Assembly (NCBI RefSeq): GCF_900215205.1
Contig: NZ_OBDY01000012.1
Location: 186,001-250,000, forward strand
Origin: Paractinoplanes atraurantiacus
Lineage (GTDB): Bacteria > Actinomycetota > Actinomycetes > Mycobacteriales > Micromonosporaceae
Reading direction: 5' to 3'
Length of the DNA stretch: 64,000 nt
Below are positions 15,773 to 22,714 of this stretch, piece after piece. The notes beneath the pieces are model-generated. The model was not told the origin of the DNA. It worked only from the letters and a program-made list of their open reading frames with translations, and did no database searches. The first letter of the stretch is position 1. Every line of letters begins with the position of its first letter. A program made the translations under genes and the position numbers.

Positions 15773-15889
15773 TCGCGGGGCGGCTGAACCCCGAATCCTC
15801 CTGCTCCAGGCAGGCGGGCTCGGGGGGTCACTGCCCCACGGCGCACCAGTGTACGGGTTCACAGGCGGATCGCCCAACCCGGGCTCGCC

Positions 15890-16279
15890 CTAGCGTTTGC
15901 GGATGACCGCCTGAGCGAGTGAGAGCACCTTTTCGCCCTGGCAGGTGGCGGTCAGGGCGAGCTTGGTGAGCCCGTCGTCGGCGCTGTCCTTCACCGTGGC
16001 GGTGACGACCACCTCGGTGCCCTCGTCGGTGTCGGGCACCGGCACGGGGCGCGAGAACCGCACGCTGAACTCGACGACCGCGTCGGGCGCGCCGGCCCAG
16101 GCGGTCACCGCGCGGCCCACGAGGGCCATGGTGAACATGCCGTGCGCGATCACGCCGGGCAGGCCGACGCCGGTGGCGACCCGGTCACTCCAGTGGATGG
16201 GGTTGAAATCGCCTGAGGCGCCCGCGTAGCGCACCAGATCGGCCCGGGTCACCCGGAAGGTCTGCGGCTCCATGCTCAT
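15890..16279 (-). CDS. hadB: MaoC-family (R)-hydratase, HadB-like
   Basis: A 129-residue single hot-dog protein with the hydratase-2 motif GDFNPIHWSD at residues 23-32; D24 and H29 are the probable catalytic pair, followed by LPGVIAHGMFTMAL. In mycobacteria the syntenic HadB is the catalytic subunit of the 3-hydroxyacyl-ACP dehydratase of FAS-II. Its start overlaps the hadA-like stop (ATGA), so the two subunits are translationally coupled. The synteny rpmG-hadA-hadB-tRNA-Trp-secE supports the name; the actual acyl substrate here is inferred. Confidence 0.85.
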   Translation of the reverse strand: MSMEPQTFRVTRADLVRYAGASGDFNPIHWSDRVATGVGLPGVIAHGMFTMALVGRAVTAWAGAPDAVVEFSVRFSRPVPVPDTDEGTEVVVTATVKDSADDGLTKLALTATCQGEKVLSLAQAVIRKR

Positions 16280-16725
16280 GCCTCCCCGCCCCGCTGGACC
16301 AGCTTGGACCAGACGGTCACGACCTGCTCGCCGGACTCGGTGGTGACCTCGGTGCGGGTGGTGATGAAGTCGTGCCCCCCGCGCGAGGTGATCTCGTCGA
16401 CCGAGTTGACGCAGACGAGCGCGTCACCGGCCACCACGGGCCGGGTGTACGCGAACTTCTGGTCGCCGTGCACCACGCGGCTGTAGTCGAGGCCGAGCTC
16501 CGGGTCCTCGATGATCTGCCGGCTGGCCGACATGGTGATCGTGACCGGGAAGGTCGGCGGGGCCACCACGTCGGCGTAGCCGAGGGCGCGCGCGGCCTCG
16601 GGGTCGTGGTACTCGGGGTCGGCGGCGCCGATCGCGCGGGCGAACTCGCGGATCTTCTCGCGGCCGACCAGATAGGGCTCCGTGGCGGGCCAGCTACGGC
16701 CCTGGAAAGACTGGTCGAGGGGCAT
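16276..16725 (-). CDS. hadA: MaoC-like dehydratase N-terminal domain protein, HadA-like
   Basis: A 149-residue hot-dog protein of the type that forms the substrate-binding subunit paired with HadB: MPLDQSFQGRSW, then VGREKIREFARAIG, VVAPPTFPVTITM and YTRPVVAGDALVC. It lacks the hydratase-2 catalytic motif, as expected for HadA. The start is taken at ATG 16725; a TTG three codons upstream is possible. It is cotranscribed with rpmG upstream or has its own promoter; a strong hairpin lies in between. Confidence 0.83.
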   Translation of the reverse strand: MPLDQSFQGRSWPATEPYLVGREKIREFARAIGAADPEYHDPEAARALGYADVVAPPTFPVTITMSASRQIIEDPELGLDYSRVVHGDQKFAYTRPVVAGDALVCVNSVDEITSRGGHDFITTRTEVTTESGEQVVTVWSKLVQRGGEA

Positions 16726-16740
16726 GGCCCACAAACTACT

Positions 16741-16773
16741 CTGCGCCGCTCGATCGATGACCGAGCGGCGCAG
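16741..16773 (-). terminator. Terminator after rpmG
   Basis: A perfect 12-bp stem (CTGCGCCGCTCG/CGAGCGGCGCAG) with a nine-base loop between the rpmG stop and the hadA-like start. Confidence 0.72.
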
Positions 16774-16797
16774 GAGTGGAGCTTGGAGGTGCTGAGA

Positions 16798-16965
16798 TCA
16801 GCGGGTCTCGCGGTGCAGGGTGTGCTTGCCGTCCCGGGGGCAGAACTTCTTCAGCTCGATGCGGTCCGGGTCGTTGCGGCGGTTCTTACGGGTGATGTAG
16901 TTCCGCTCCTTGCACTCCGTACACGCCAGGGTGATCTTCGGACGGACGTCGGTCGCCTTGGCCAC
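16798..16965 (-). CDS. rpmG: 50S ribosomal protein L33
   Basis: A 55-residue L33: VAKATDVRPKITLACTECK, then NYITRKNRRNDPDRIEL and KKFCPRDGKHTLHRETR. GTG start at 16965 with AGGAAGG upstream. It has the first zinc-knuckle pair CTEC, but the second pair reads CPRDGKH where zinc-binding L33 usually has CPxC, so it looks like a half-converted zinc-independent form. tRNA-Met and tRNA-Thr lie directly upstream on the same strand, a common arrangement. Confidence 0.95.
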   Translation of the reverse strand: MAKATDVRPKITLACTECKERNYITRKNRRNDPDRIELKKFCPRDGKHTLHRETR

Positions 16966-17071
16966 GACGGATTGCCTTCCTGCTAACGGGAAACTTAACG
17001 ACGCTCCAGCGTACGCGCTGGAGGTGCCGACATGCAAAGTGGGACCCCGGGCGGGATCCCTCACTTGCAAG

Positions 17072-17144
17072 TAGCGGTGGCCGGACTTGAACCGGCGACA
17101 CAGCGATTATGAGCCGCTTGCTCTGCCAACTGAGCTACACCGCC
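17072..17144 (-). tRNA. tRNA-Met (CAT anticodon)
   Basis: A 73-nt cloverleaf with 5' GGCGGTG pairing with CACCGCT (one G-U), anticodon loop CTCATAA, and T arm GCCGGTTCAAGTCCGGC. A regular elongator-type D arm (AGCTCAGTTGGCAGAGC) argues for elongator tRNA-Met rather than the initiator. CCA is not encoded. Confidence 0.93.
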
Positions 17145-17190
17145 GAGCCAGGCTCAAGTCCAGCGCCTGCGGCGGGAACGAACCCGGTAG

Positions 17191-17263
17191 AGCCCCCTTA
17201 CGGAATCGAACCGTAGACCTTCTCCTTACCATGGAGACGCTCTGCCGACTGAGCTAAGGGGGC
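17191..17263 (-). tRNA. tRNA-Thr (GGT anticodon)
   Basis: A 73-nt cloverleaf: acceptor GCCCCCT/AGGGGGC, anticodon stem TCTCC/GGAGA with loop ATGGTAA, and T loop GGTTCGATTCC. It forms a cluster with tRNA-Met and rpmG. Confidence 0.94.
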
Positions 17264-17381
17264 CTCGCACTTCAAGCCCAGCGCGATCGCTCGCTTGTTG
17301 CGCAGGAGTAAGACTACACGGCCCCGCAGCGGGGGTGAAATCGACTCCCCCATCAGCTCGAAAGCGCAGGTCAGAGCGTAT

Positions 17382-19916
17382 TTATCCGACTGCTCGGAGC
17401 TTGCGGACCTCGCCCGCGGGAGTGGTGGCCGGCTCGGTCTGCGCCGAGAACCAGGCCTCCAGGCGCTCGTACGGCAGCGGGCGGCTGAACAGATAGCCCT
17501 GGCCGATCTCGCACCCCATCTCCTCGAGCAGGTCGAGGGTGAGCTCGCTCTCGACGCCCTCGGCGACCACTGTGAGACCGAACTCGCGGGCCAGGCTGAC
17601 CACCGCCCGCACGATCGCCAGGTCGCCCGTGTCGGTGGCCATGCCCTGCACGAAGCTGTCGTCGATCTTCACCTCGTGCACCGGCCACTGCCTCAGGTAG
17701 GACAGGGAGGACGCGCCCGTGCCGAAATCGTCGACGCTGAGCCGCACGCCCAGATCACGCAGCCTGTAGAGAGTCGGCAGCACCCGCTCGATGTCGCCGA
17801 GCATGCCCGGCTCGGAGATCTCGAAGGTGACCTGGGCCGCGGCCACGCCGTAACGCTCCAGCAGCGAGGCCACCTGGTCGGGGAAGCGGGAGTCGAGCAG
17901 GGTCCGCACCGACAGGTTCACCGCGATGGAGAGCGGCCTGTCCTGGTCGGCCCACTCCCGGCAGCGGCGCAGGCCCTCGGTGAGCACCACCTCGGTGAGC
18001 CGCGACAGCTGACCGGTGTGCTCGGCCACGGCCACGAAGTCGTCCGGCGCCACCTCGCCCTGCGCCGGGTGCTGCCAGCGGGCCAGGCACTCCACGCCCA
18101 CCAGGTGCCGGTCGGTGAGTGTCACCTTGGGCTGGAAGTAGACGTCGATGGCGCCGGTGTCGAGCGCCACCCGAAGGTCGGCGGCGATGCCGAGCCGGCG
18201 CACGGCCCGCGACTCCAGCGCCGGGTGAAAAAGCTGAACGCCGTACGGCAGGACCTTGGCCGCGTTGGCGGCCAGCTCGGCCCGCTGGATCAACGTCTCG
18301 GGGTCGGTGCCGTGGTCGGGGTAGACGGCCACGCCGACCGCGGTGTCGAGGTCGAGGGTGAGCGTGCCGACGGTCATCGGCCCGCGCAGCTGCTCGCGCA
18401 TCTCGGTGGCGAGCTGCACGGTGGCGTCGGTGCTCTCGGCCCGCAGGGTCACCACGAACTCGTCGCCGCCGATCCGCCCGACCAGCGCACCCGGCCCGGC
18501 GATGCCGCGCAGCCGGCCGGCCACCTCGGCCAGCAGCTTGTCGCCGGCCGCGTGGCCCATCGACTCGTTGACGTCGCGCTGGCCGTCGACGTCGAACAGC
18601 AGCACGGCCACGACCTCGTCCTCGGCCCGCACCTTGACCGACTCGGCGAGCGCGTCGGTGATCCGCCGCCGGTTGGGCAGCCCGGTGAGCCGGTCGTGAT
18701 AGGCGTCGTAGCGCAGCCGGTCGACCAGGCGCGTGTTCTCCACCGCGACGGCGACGTGGGCGGCGATCGTCTCGAGCACCTGAACATCGGCCGGGCGGAA
18801 CGTCCTGGTGTCGCCCAGCCGATTGATCACCTCGAGGCTGCCGATCGGCGTGTGCCCCGATCGCAGCGGCACGACGATGACGTCTTTGACCTTGGTGTCG
18901 CGCAGGGCCTGTCGCAGTTGCTCGGACTCGGGGAACTGGTTGCCGACGGCCACGGTGTGCCCGTCGCTGATGCCTCGCTCGCGGATCACGGCCGGCGTCG
19001 GTGAGAGGTCGAGCAGGCCTTTGTTCTCCACCCGGGCGGTGAGCAGCACCTCGGGGTGCCGGCCCTGCGGCGAGAGCCAGAGCGTCGCGTATTCGGAGCG
19101 CATGAGCGCGCGGACCCGCTCGAGCATGACGTCGGGCAGGCCGGCGTCGGTGCCCTCGTCGCGCACGGCCTTGGTGAGCTCGTAGACATCGGCCAGGGTG
19201 CGGTGCTGACGGAAGAACTCCGCGTACGACCGGAGCATGACCATGATCGCGACGACCAGCACGGCCAGCAGAGTGGCCGACCACGCGGTCGCCTCGAGCG
19301 CGACCAGGAAGATCAGGCCCACCACCACGTTGACGCCGGCCGTGATCCAGAGCGGCAGCGAGCTGCGGATGACATCCTGCCCGGCGCGGGCGCCCTGCAC
19401 GACGGCCATGACGGCGGCCAGGCTGAGCAGCTCGACCAGCACGCTGGCACCGACGGCGGCGGTGAGGATGGCCCATGTTCCCGGGCCGGCGCCCCGGATC
19501 GGCGGCATGGCGGCCAGCACGAGGACGGCCGCGGCGGCGCCGGCCGAGGACTTGGCGACGTTGAACCAGAACTTGCTGGGCACCAGCACGGCGCCGCGCG
19601 TCAGCTTGGCGACCAGCGCGGCCAGGGTCATCACGACGATGACGGCGACCGGCGGCAGGTAGAAGAGGGCGAGCAGGAACGGGACTTCGGTGATGTAGAA
19701 GCTGATCGTGTTCCGGCGGATCACCACGTTGATCACGCCGATGTAGGACACGATGATGCAGACCAGAGCGACGAGCGCGCCCAGCCATTGCTTGTACCAG
19801 TCCGGATCCTGCAGCCAGAAAGCGACAGCGCAGAGGAAGGCGAACAGCGCGAGGGGATTCGTAATCAACCAGGCATATCGCCCGGAACGCCGCCTAGGCC
19901 GCGGTCGCCCGACCAT
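17382..19916 (-). CDS. Membrane-bound GAF-GGDEF-EAL cyclic di-GMP protein
   Basis: The 844-residue protein has several N-terminal membrane helices (about residues 12-210), a GAF-type sensor (about 230-390) and a GGDEF domain with RIGGDEFVV near residue 480. An EAL domain carries GVECLARW near 608, AVNLSVRTL, FEISEPG, SVDDFGTG near 730 and AEGVES. Key metal and substrate residues of both domains are present, so diguanylate cyclase, phosphodiesterase or switchable activity is possible. No RxxD inhibitory site is seen ahead of GGDEF. It probably converts a membrane or cytosolic signal into c-di-GMP changes. Confidence 0.93.
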   Translation of the reverse strand: MVGRPRPRRRSGRYAWLITNPLALFAFLCAVAFWLQDPDWYKQWLGALVALVCIIVSYIGVINVVIRRNTISFYITEVPFLLALFYLPPVAVIVVMTLAALVAKLTRGAVLVPSKFWFNVAKSSAGAAAAVLVLAAMPPIRGAGPGTWAILTAAVGASVLVELLSLAAVMAVVQGARAGQDVIRSSLPLWITAGVNVVVGLIFLVALEATAWSATLLAVLVVAIMVMLRSYAEFFRQHRTLADVYELTKAVRDEGTDAGLPDVMLERVRALMRSEYATLWLSPQGRHPEVLLTARVENKGLLDLSPTPAVIRERGISDGHTVAVGNQFPESEQLRQALRDTKVKDVIVVPLRSGHTPIGSLEVINRLGDTRTFRPADVQVLETIAAHVAVAVENTRLVDRLRYDAYHDRLTGLPNRRRITDALAESVKVRAEDEVVAVLLFDVDGQRDVNESMGHAAGDKLLAEVAGRLRGIAGPGALVGRIGGDEFVVTLRAESTDATVQLATEMREQLRGPMTVGTLTLDLDTAVGVAVYPDHGTDPETLIQRAELAANAAKVLPYGVQLFHPALESRAVRRLGIAADLRVALDTGAIDVYFQPKVTLTDRHLVGVECLARWQHPAQGEVAPDDFVAVAEHTGQLSRLTEVVLTEGLRRCREWADQDRPLSIAVNLSVRTLLDSRFPDQVASLLERYGVAAAQVTFEISEPGMLGDIERVLPTLYRLRDLGVRLSVDDFGTGASSLSYLRQWPVHEVKIDDSFVQGMATDTGDLAIVRAVVSLAREFGLTVVAEGVESELTLDLLEEMGCEIGQGYLFSRPLPYERLEAWFSAQTEPATTPAGEVRKLRAVG

Positions 19917-19976
19917 TGCACTCCCTCGTCAGTCGACGCGGTCCCGCAACGCCAGGTGGATGCGCGGCTGAACCCG

Positions 19977-20123
19977 TTATTCCCAGTCGATAACGTTGTT
20001 CGTGGTTTGCACTGCCCCCGAGCCGACGGCCGAGGGGTGCCCGCTCAGGCCGGCCACCCCGCCGAAGACAACGGCGAGGGCCAAAACCAAGCCGGCGAAG
20101 CGGCCCAGCTTCCTTGCAGACAT
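19977..20123 (-). CDS. Short signal-peptide-like peptide (48 aa)
   Basis: A 48-codon frame starting ATG at 20123 with AGGAG eight bases upstream. It has a basic N-terminus (MSARKLGRFAG), a hydrophobic stretch (LVLALAVVFGGVAGL), a possible cleavage near SGHPSA and a short polar tail ending in TTNNVIDWE. This is the layout of a small secreted or membrane peptide. It lies 60 bp upstream of the GGDEF-EAL gene on the same strand and may share its transcript. Function is unknown; a secreted signal or modulator is speculation. Confidence 0.55.
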   Translation of the reverse strand: MSARKLGRFAGLVLALAVVFGGVAGLSGHPSAVGSGAVQTTNNVIDWE

Positions 20124-20383
20124 ATGTGGCTCCTGTGAGGTGTAACAGGCTGCGGCGGGGGGTCACATGATGGTGCCACACCTGGTGTGCGACAGGCAGT
20201 GTCCATGGGCGAGTCGAAACCGCACATTCCGAAATCCTGACCGAACGGTTGAGCTTCTCCCCCCAAGGACGAGCGCAAAATTGACGACTTTATGACCGAA
20301 ATAACGGGAGAAGTGAGGGCAATTCGCGTCGCTCACGTCAGGTCGTCTTGACGTCAAGGGACCCTGACGCCAAGCTGTCGCGC

Positions 20384-20710
20384 GTGACCGCGTACTCCTT
20401 CTCCCCCGACGATCTGGAGCGCCAGCACACGCTGTCCTCGGCTACAACGCGATACGACGAGCTGAGGATGCGCACCGCCCTGGCCTCGATGGCCGGCGAA
20501 CGGGCCGAGCCGCTGAGCCGCGCGGAAGCGCTGGAACTGCTCGCGCTCAACGAAGTGGTCATCCGCAAGGCCGGATACGGGCGGCAGGCCATGGTGCGCG
20601 CGGCGCGCGACGCCGGTGCGTCCTGGACCCAGATCGGGGCCGCGCTCGGCAGCACCAAACAGGCCGCCTGGGAGGCACACAACCGCTGGGCGGAAGAACA
20701 GGCGCTATGA
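20384..20710 (+). CDS. Small helix-turn-helix protein
   Basis: A protein of about 108 residues whose C-terminal third, ASWTQIGAALGSTKQAAWE, is a clear HTH of the type found in many short actinobacterial proteins of unknown function. A charged N-terminal region (RAEALELLALNEVVIRKA) precedes it. The GTG at 20384 is preferred; a TTG at 20348 would add 12 residues. It converges with the rhodanese gene, overlapping by 6 bp. The 260 bp upstream, between it and the short peptide gene, shows no other gene. Confidence 0.7.
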   Translation: MTAYSFSPDDLERQHTLSSATTRYDELRMRTALASMAGERAEPLSRAEALELLALNEVVIRKAGYGRQAMVRAARDAGASWTQIGAALGSTKQAAWEAHNRWAEEQAL

Positions 20711-21514
20711 GCCCGTGGCGGCGGGGCGCTCCGTCGCCGCGTACTGGGACCAGGAACCCGGATAGAGACGCCCCGGACCGAAACCGGCGAGCTCGAGCGA
20801 GAGCAGGTTGTGGCAGGCGGTGACGCCCGAGCCGCAATAGGAGACGACGTCGGCGCCGTCGGTCACCCCGGCCGCGGCGAACCGCTCGCGCAACACCTCG
20901 GCCGGCAGGAAACGGCCTGTCGCGTCGACGTTCTCCCGGCAGGAGACGTTGCGGGCGCCCGGGATGTGGCCGGGCCGGGAATCGATCGGCTCGGACTCGC
21001 CGCGGAAACGCTCCGGCTGGCGGGCGTCGATCACCACGCTCGCGCCGCCGGCCGCCTCGTCCATGGTGGCGAGCCGCTCGGCCGGCCAGGGCCTCGCGGT
21101 GAAGGTCTTGACCTTCGGCCGGGGTACGGCGGTCTCGAGTTCCTCGTCCCACACCCCGATGCCGCCGTCGAGCAGGGCCGCGTCGTGGCCGAGGACCCGC
21201 AGCATCCAGACCAGGCGGGCGGCCATCACGCCGCCGGCGTCGTCGTACGCGACGACCGTATCGCCGTCGCCGATGCCGAGCTCACCCATCCGTACGGCGA
21301 AAGCCTCGGAATCTGGCAGTGGATGACGCCCCTCGGCCGCAGTGGGCGCGGCCGCGAGGTCGTGATCGAGGTCGGCGAAGACGGCGCCCGGCAGATGGCC
21401 GCGGTGGTAGGCATCGCGGCCCGAACGGCCGTCCAGGTAGGCGCGGACGTCCGCCAGGACCAGGCGGTCCCGATGCGCCCTGACCCACTCGACATCGACG
21501 ACCGGCTCGATCAA
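20705..21514 (-). CDS. sseA: Thiosulfate/3-mercaptopyruvate sulfurtransferase
   Basis: A 269-residue protein of two rhodanese domains. The N-terminal inactive domain has RDAYHRGHLPGAVFADLD and VVAYDDAGG. The C-terminal catalytic domain has VIDARQPERFRGE, GHIPGARNV and the active-site loop YCGSGVTACH, whose cysteine accepts the sulfane sulfur. Its length and the CGSGVTA loop fit the SseA/rhodanese family, which mostly prefers mercaptopyruvate or thiosulfate; the substrate cannot be decided from sequence. A small membrane protein gene lies just upstream on the same strand. Confidence 0.9.
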   Translation of the reverse strand: MIEPVVDVEWVRAHRDRLVLADVRAYLDGRSGRDAYHRGHLPGAVFADLDHDLAAAPTAAEGRHPLPDSEAFAVRMGELGIGDGDTVVAYDDAGGVMAARLVWMLRVLGHDAALLDGGIGVWDEELETAVPRPKVKTFTARPWPAERLATMDEAAGGASVVIDARQPERFRGESEPIDSRPGHIPGARNVSCRENVDATGRFLPAEVLRERFAAAGVTDGADVVSYCGSGVTACHNLLSLELAGFGPGRLYPGSWSQYAATERPAATGS

Positions 21515-21529
21515 CGCTGTTCCTCTCCG

Positions 21530-21838
21530 CTATTTGCCCACCTGGTGCTCCCGTCGCCGGGCGCGCGGCCGGAATCGGACCAGGGCCACGCCGACCATGG
21601 CCACCGCCAGGATCGTGACGGTCATGGTGACCACGGGATTGTCGAGCGCCGTGCCGATCGACACCAGCCCCAGACCGACCCCGAAGAGCAGGTGGTAGAA
21701 GCCGGCGTCCCGGAGGCTCCGGAAGGCACGGGCGGTGGCCTGCGGGGCCCGGCCGGTGATCAGCATCGACGCTCCGAAGATCGCCAACACGGCACCGGCC
21801 ACCCCGCCGACCACCAGGGTCCACGTACTGGTGCTCAT
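21530..21838 (-). CDS. Small membrane protein (102 aa)
   Basis: A 102-residue protein with three hydrophobic helices (WTLVVGGVAGAVLAIFGASM; YHLLFGVGLGLVSIGTAL; TMTVTILAVAMVGVALVRF) and a basic C-terminus. No known motif. It ends 15 bp before the rhodanese gene, so they are probably cotranscribed. Function is unknown. Confidence 0.7.
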   Translation of the reverse strand: MSTSTWTLVVGGVAGAVLAIFGASMLITGRAPQATARAFRSLRDAGFYHLLFGVGLGLVSIGTALDNPVVTMTVTILAVAMVGVALVRFRPRARRREHQVGK

Positions 21839-21868
21839 AGGCCCAGTCTGGGCCTGATTTGCGCCTTT

Positions 21869-22363
21869 TTAGCGGTAATTGGTGAACTGGAGGGCCACAC
21901 CGAAGTCCTCGGCCTTCAGCAGCGCGATCACAGCCTGCAGATCGTCACGCTTCTTGCCGGTCACCCGCAGCTGGTCACCCTGGATCTGGGCCTGCACGCC
22001 CTTGGGGCCCTCATCGCGGATCTTCTTGCTGATCGCCTTGGCCTTGTCGGTCTCGATGCCCTCGATGACCTTGCAGTCGATCTTGTACGTCTTGCCGGAC
22101 TGCCGGGGCTCACCCGCGTCGAGGGACTTCAGCGAGATGTTCCGCTTGACCAGCTTCTCCTTGAAGACGTCGAGGGCCGCGACGGCCCGCTCCTCGGTCT
22201 CGGAGGTGATGGTCACCCCGGAATCACCCGACTTGGCGAGGCTCGTGCCCGTGCCGCGGAAGTCGAAGCGGGTGCCCAGCTCCTTCTCCGCCTGGTGGAA
22301 CGCGTTGTCCACCTCCTGCTGGTCGACCTTGCTCACGATGTCGAACGACGGGCTGGCTGCCAT
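21869..22363 (-). CDS. YajQ-family nucleotide-binding protein
   Basis: A 164-residue protein matching the YajQ/UPF0234 family from end to end: an MAASPSFDIVSKVDQQEV start, GTRFDFRGTGTSL, KTYKIDCKVIEGIE and GPKGVQAQIQGDQLRVTGKKRDDLQ (in adjoining parts), ending ALQFTNYR. Some homologues bind cyclic di-GMP, which is of interest given the GGDEF-EAL gene 2 kb away, but no functional link is shown. A possible Shine-Dalgarno CAGGAG lies upstream. Confidence 0.93.
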   Translation of the reverse strand: MAASPSFDIVSKVDQQEVDNAFHQAEKELGTRFDFRGTGTSLAKSGDSGVTITSETEERAVAALDVFKEKLVKRNISLKSLDAGEPRQSGKTYKIDCKVIEGIETDKAKAISKKIRDEGPKGVQAQIQGDQLRVTGKKRDDLQAVIALLKAEDFGVALQFTNYR

Positions 22364-22512
22364 GAAAGACTCCTGCGAAGCTGGCGTACGTCAATGGGAG
22401 GAGGAGACCGCCGAGCGGCCTCCGACATGCCGACCGTACCCGGTTGCAAGAAGGTCCGGCGGTGTGGCTATTCTGTTCTCCGCTGCTTCGGGAAACCGAG
22501 GCGGTGTGCCCA

Positions 22513-22593
22513 GGCGGGTTGCCCGAGCGGCCAATGGGAGCGGACTGTAAATCCGTCGCGAAAGCTACAGAGGTTCGAATCCTCTACCCGCCA
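22513..22593 (+). tRNA. tRNA-Tyr (GTA anticodon), AICE insertion target
   Basis: An 81-nt class II tRNA. The acceptor GGCGGGT pairs with ACCCGCC, the anticodon loop CTGTAAA gives GTA, the long variable arm is GTCGCGAAAGCTAC, and the T arm is AGAGGTTCGAATCCTCT. The gene is intact because the integrating element supplies the 3' half: everything from 22540 onwards is repeated at the right end of the element. Confidence 0.96.
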
Positions 22594-22597
22594 CAGG
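22540..22597 (+). repeat. attL: left 58-bp repeat of the integrated element
   Basis: Bases 22540-22597 (anticodon stem to just past the tRNA 3' end) recur without mismatch at 34156-34213 in the same orientation. The match stops on both sides (A/C before, T/C after). This is the core site of tRNA-Tyr integration. Confidence 0.95.
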
Positions 22598-22604
22598 TAG
22601 CAAA

Positions 22605-22646
22605 GAACGGCCCCTCACCTGCTGAAACAGAGGTGGGGGGCCGTTC
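22605..22646. terminator. Terminator after tRNA-Tyr, element side
   Basis: A 16-bp stem with one G-U pair (22605-22620 with 22631-22646) and ten-base loop GCTGAAACAG, followed by TCGTTGG. It can terminate both the tRNA and the converging integrase operon. A sequence of the same design lies after the remnant at attR. Confidence 0.75.
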
Positions 22647-22714
22647 TCGTTGGTCCCACTGAGTCTCACTCAGGACCGCTTGATCTCACTGGTCGTGTCG
22701 TATGCGTGTCGGCA

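Noticed and set aside
17382..17690. The EAL domain being degenerate because the motif reads ECL
   Set aside because: The catalytic glutamate and the leucine are kept and the other metal and substrate residues are present; variation in the middle residue is common in active enzymes.
20124..20383. A riboswitch upstream of the HTH gene or the c-di-GMP gene
   Set aside because: No GEMM-type or other known aptamer core could be seen; the stretch has no clear structure or gene.
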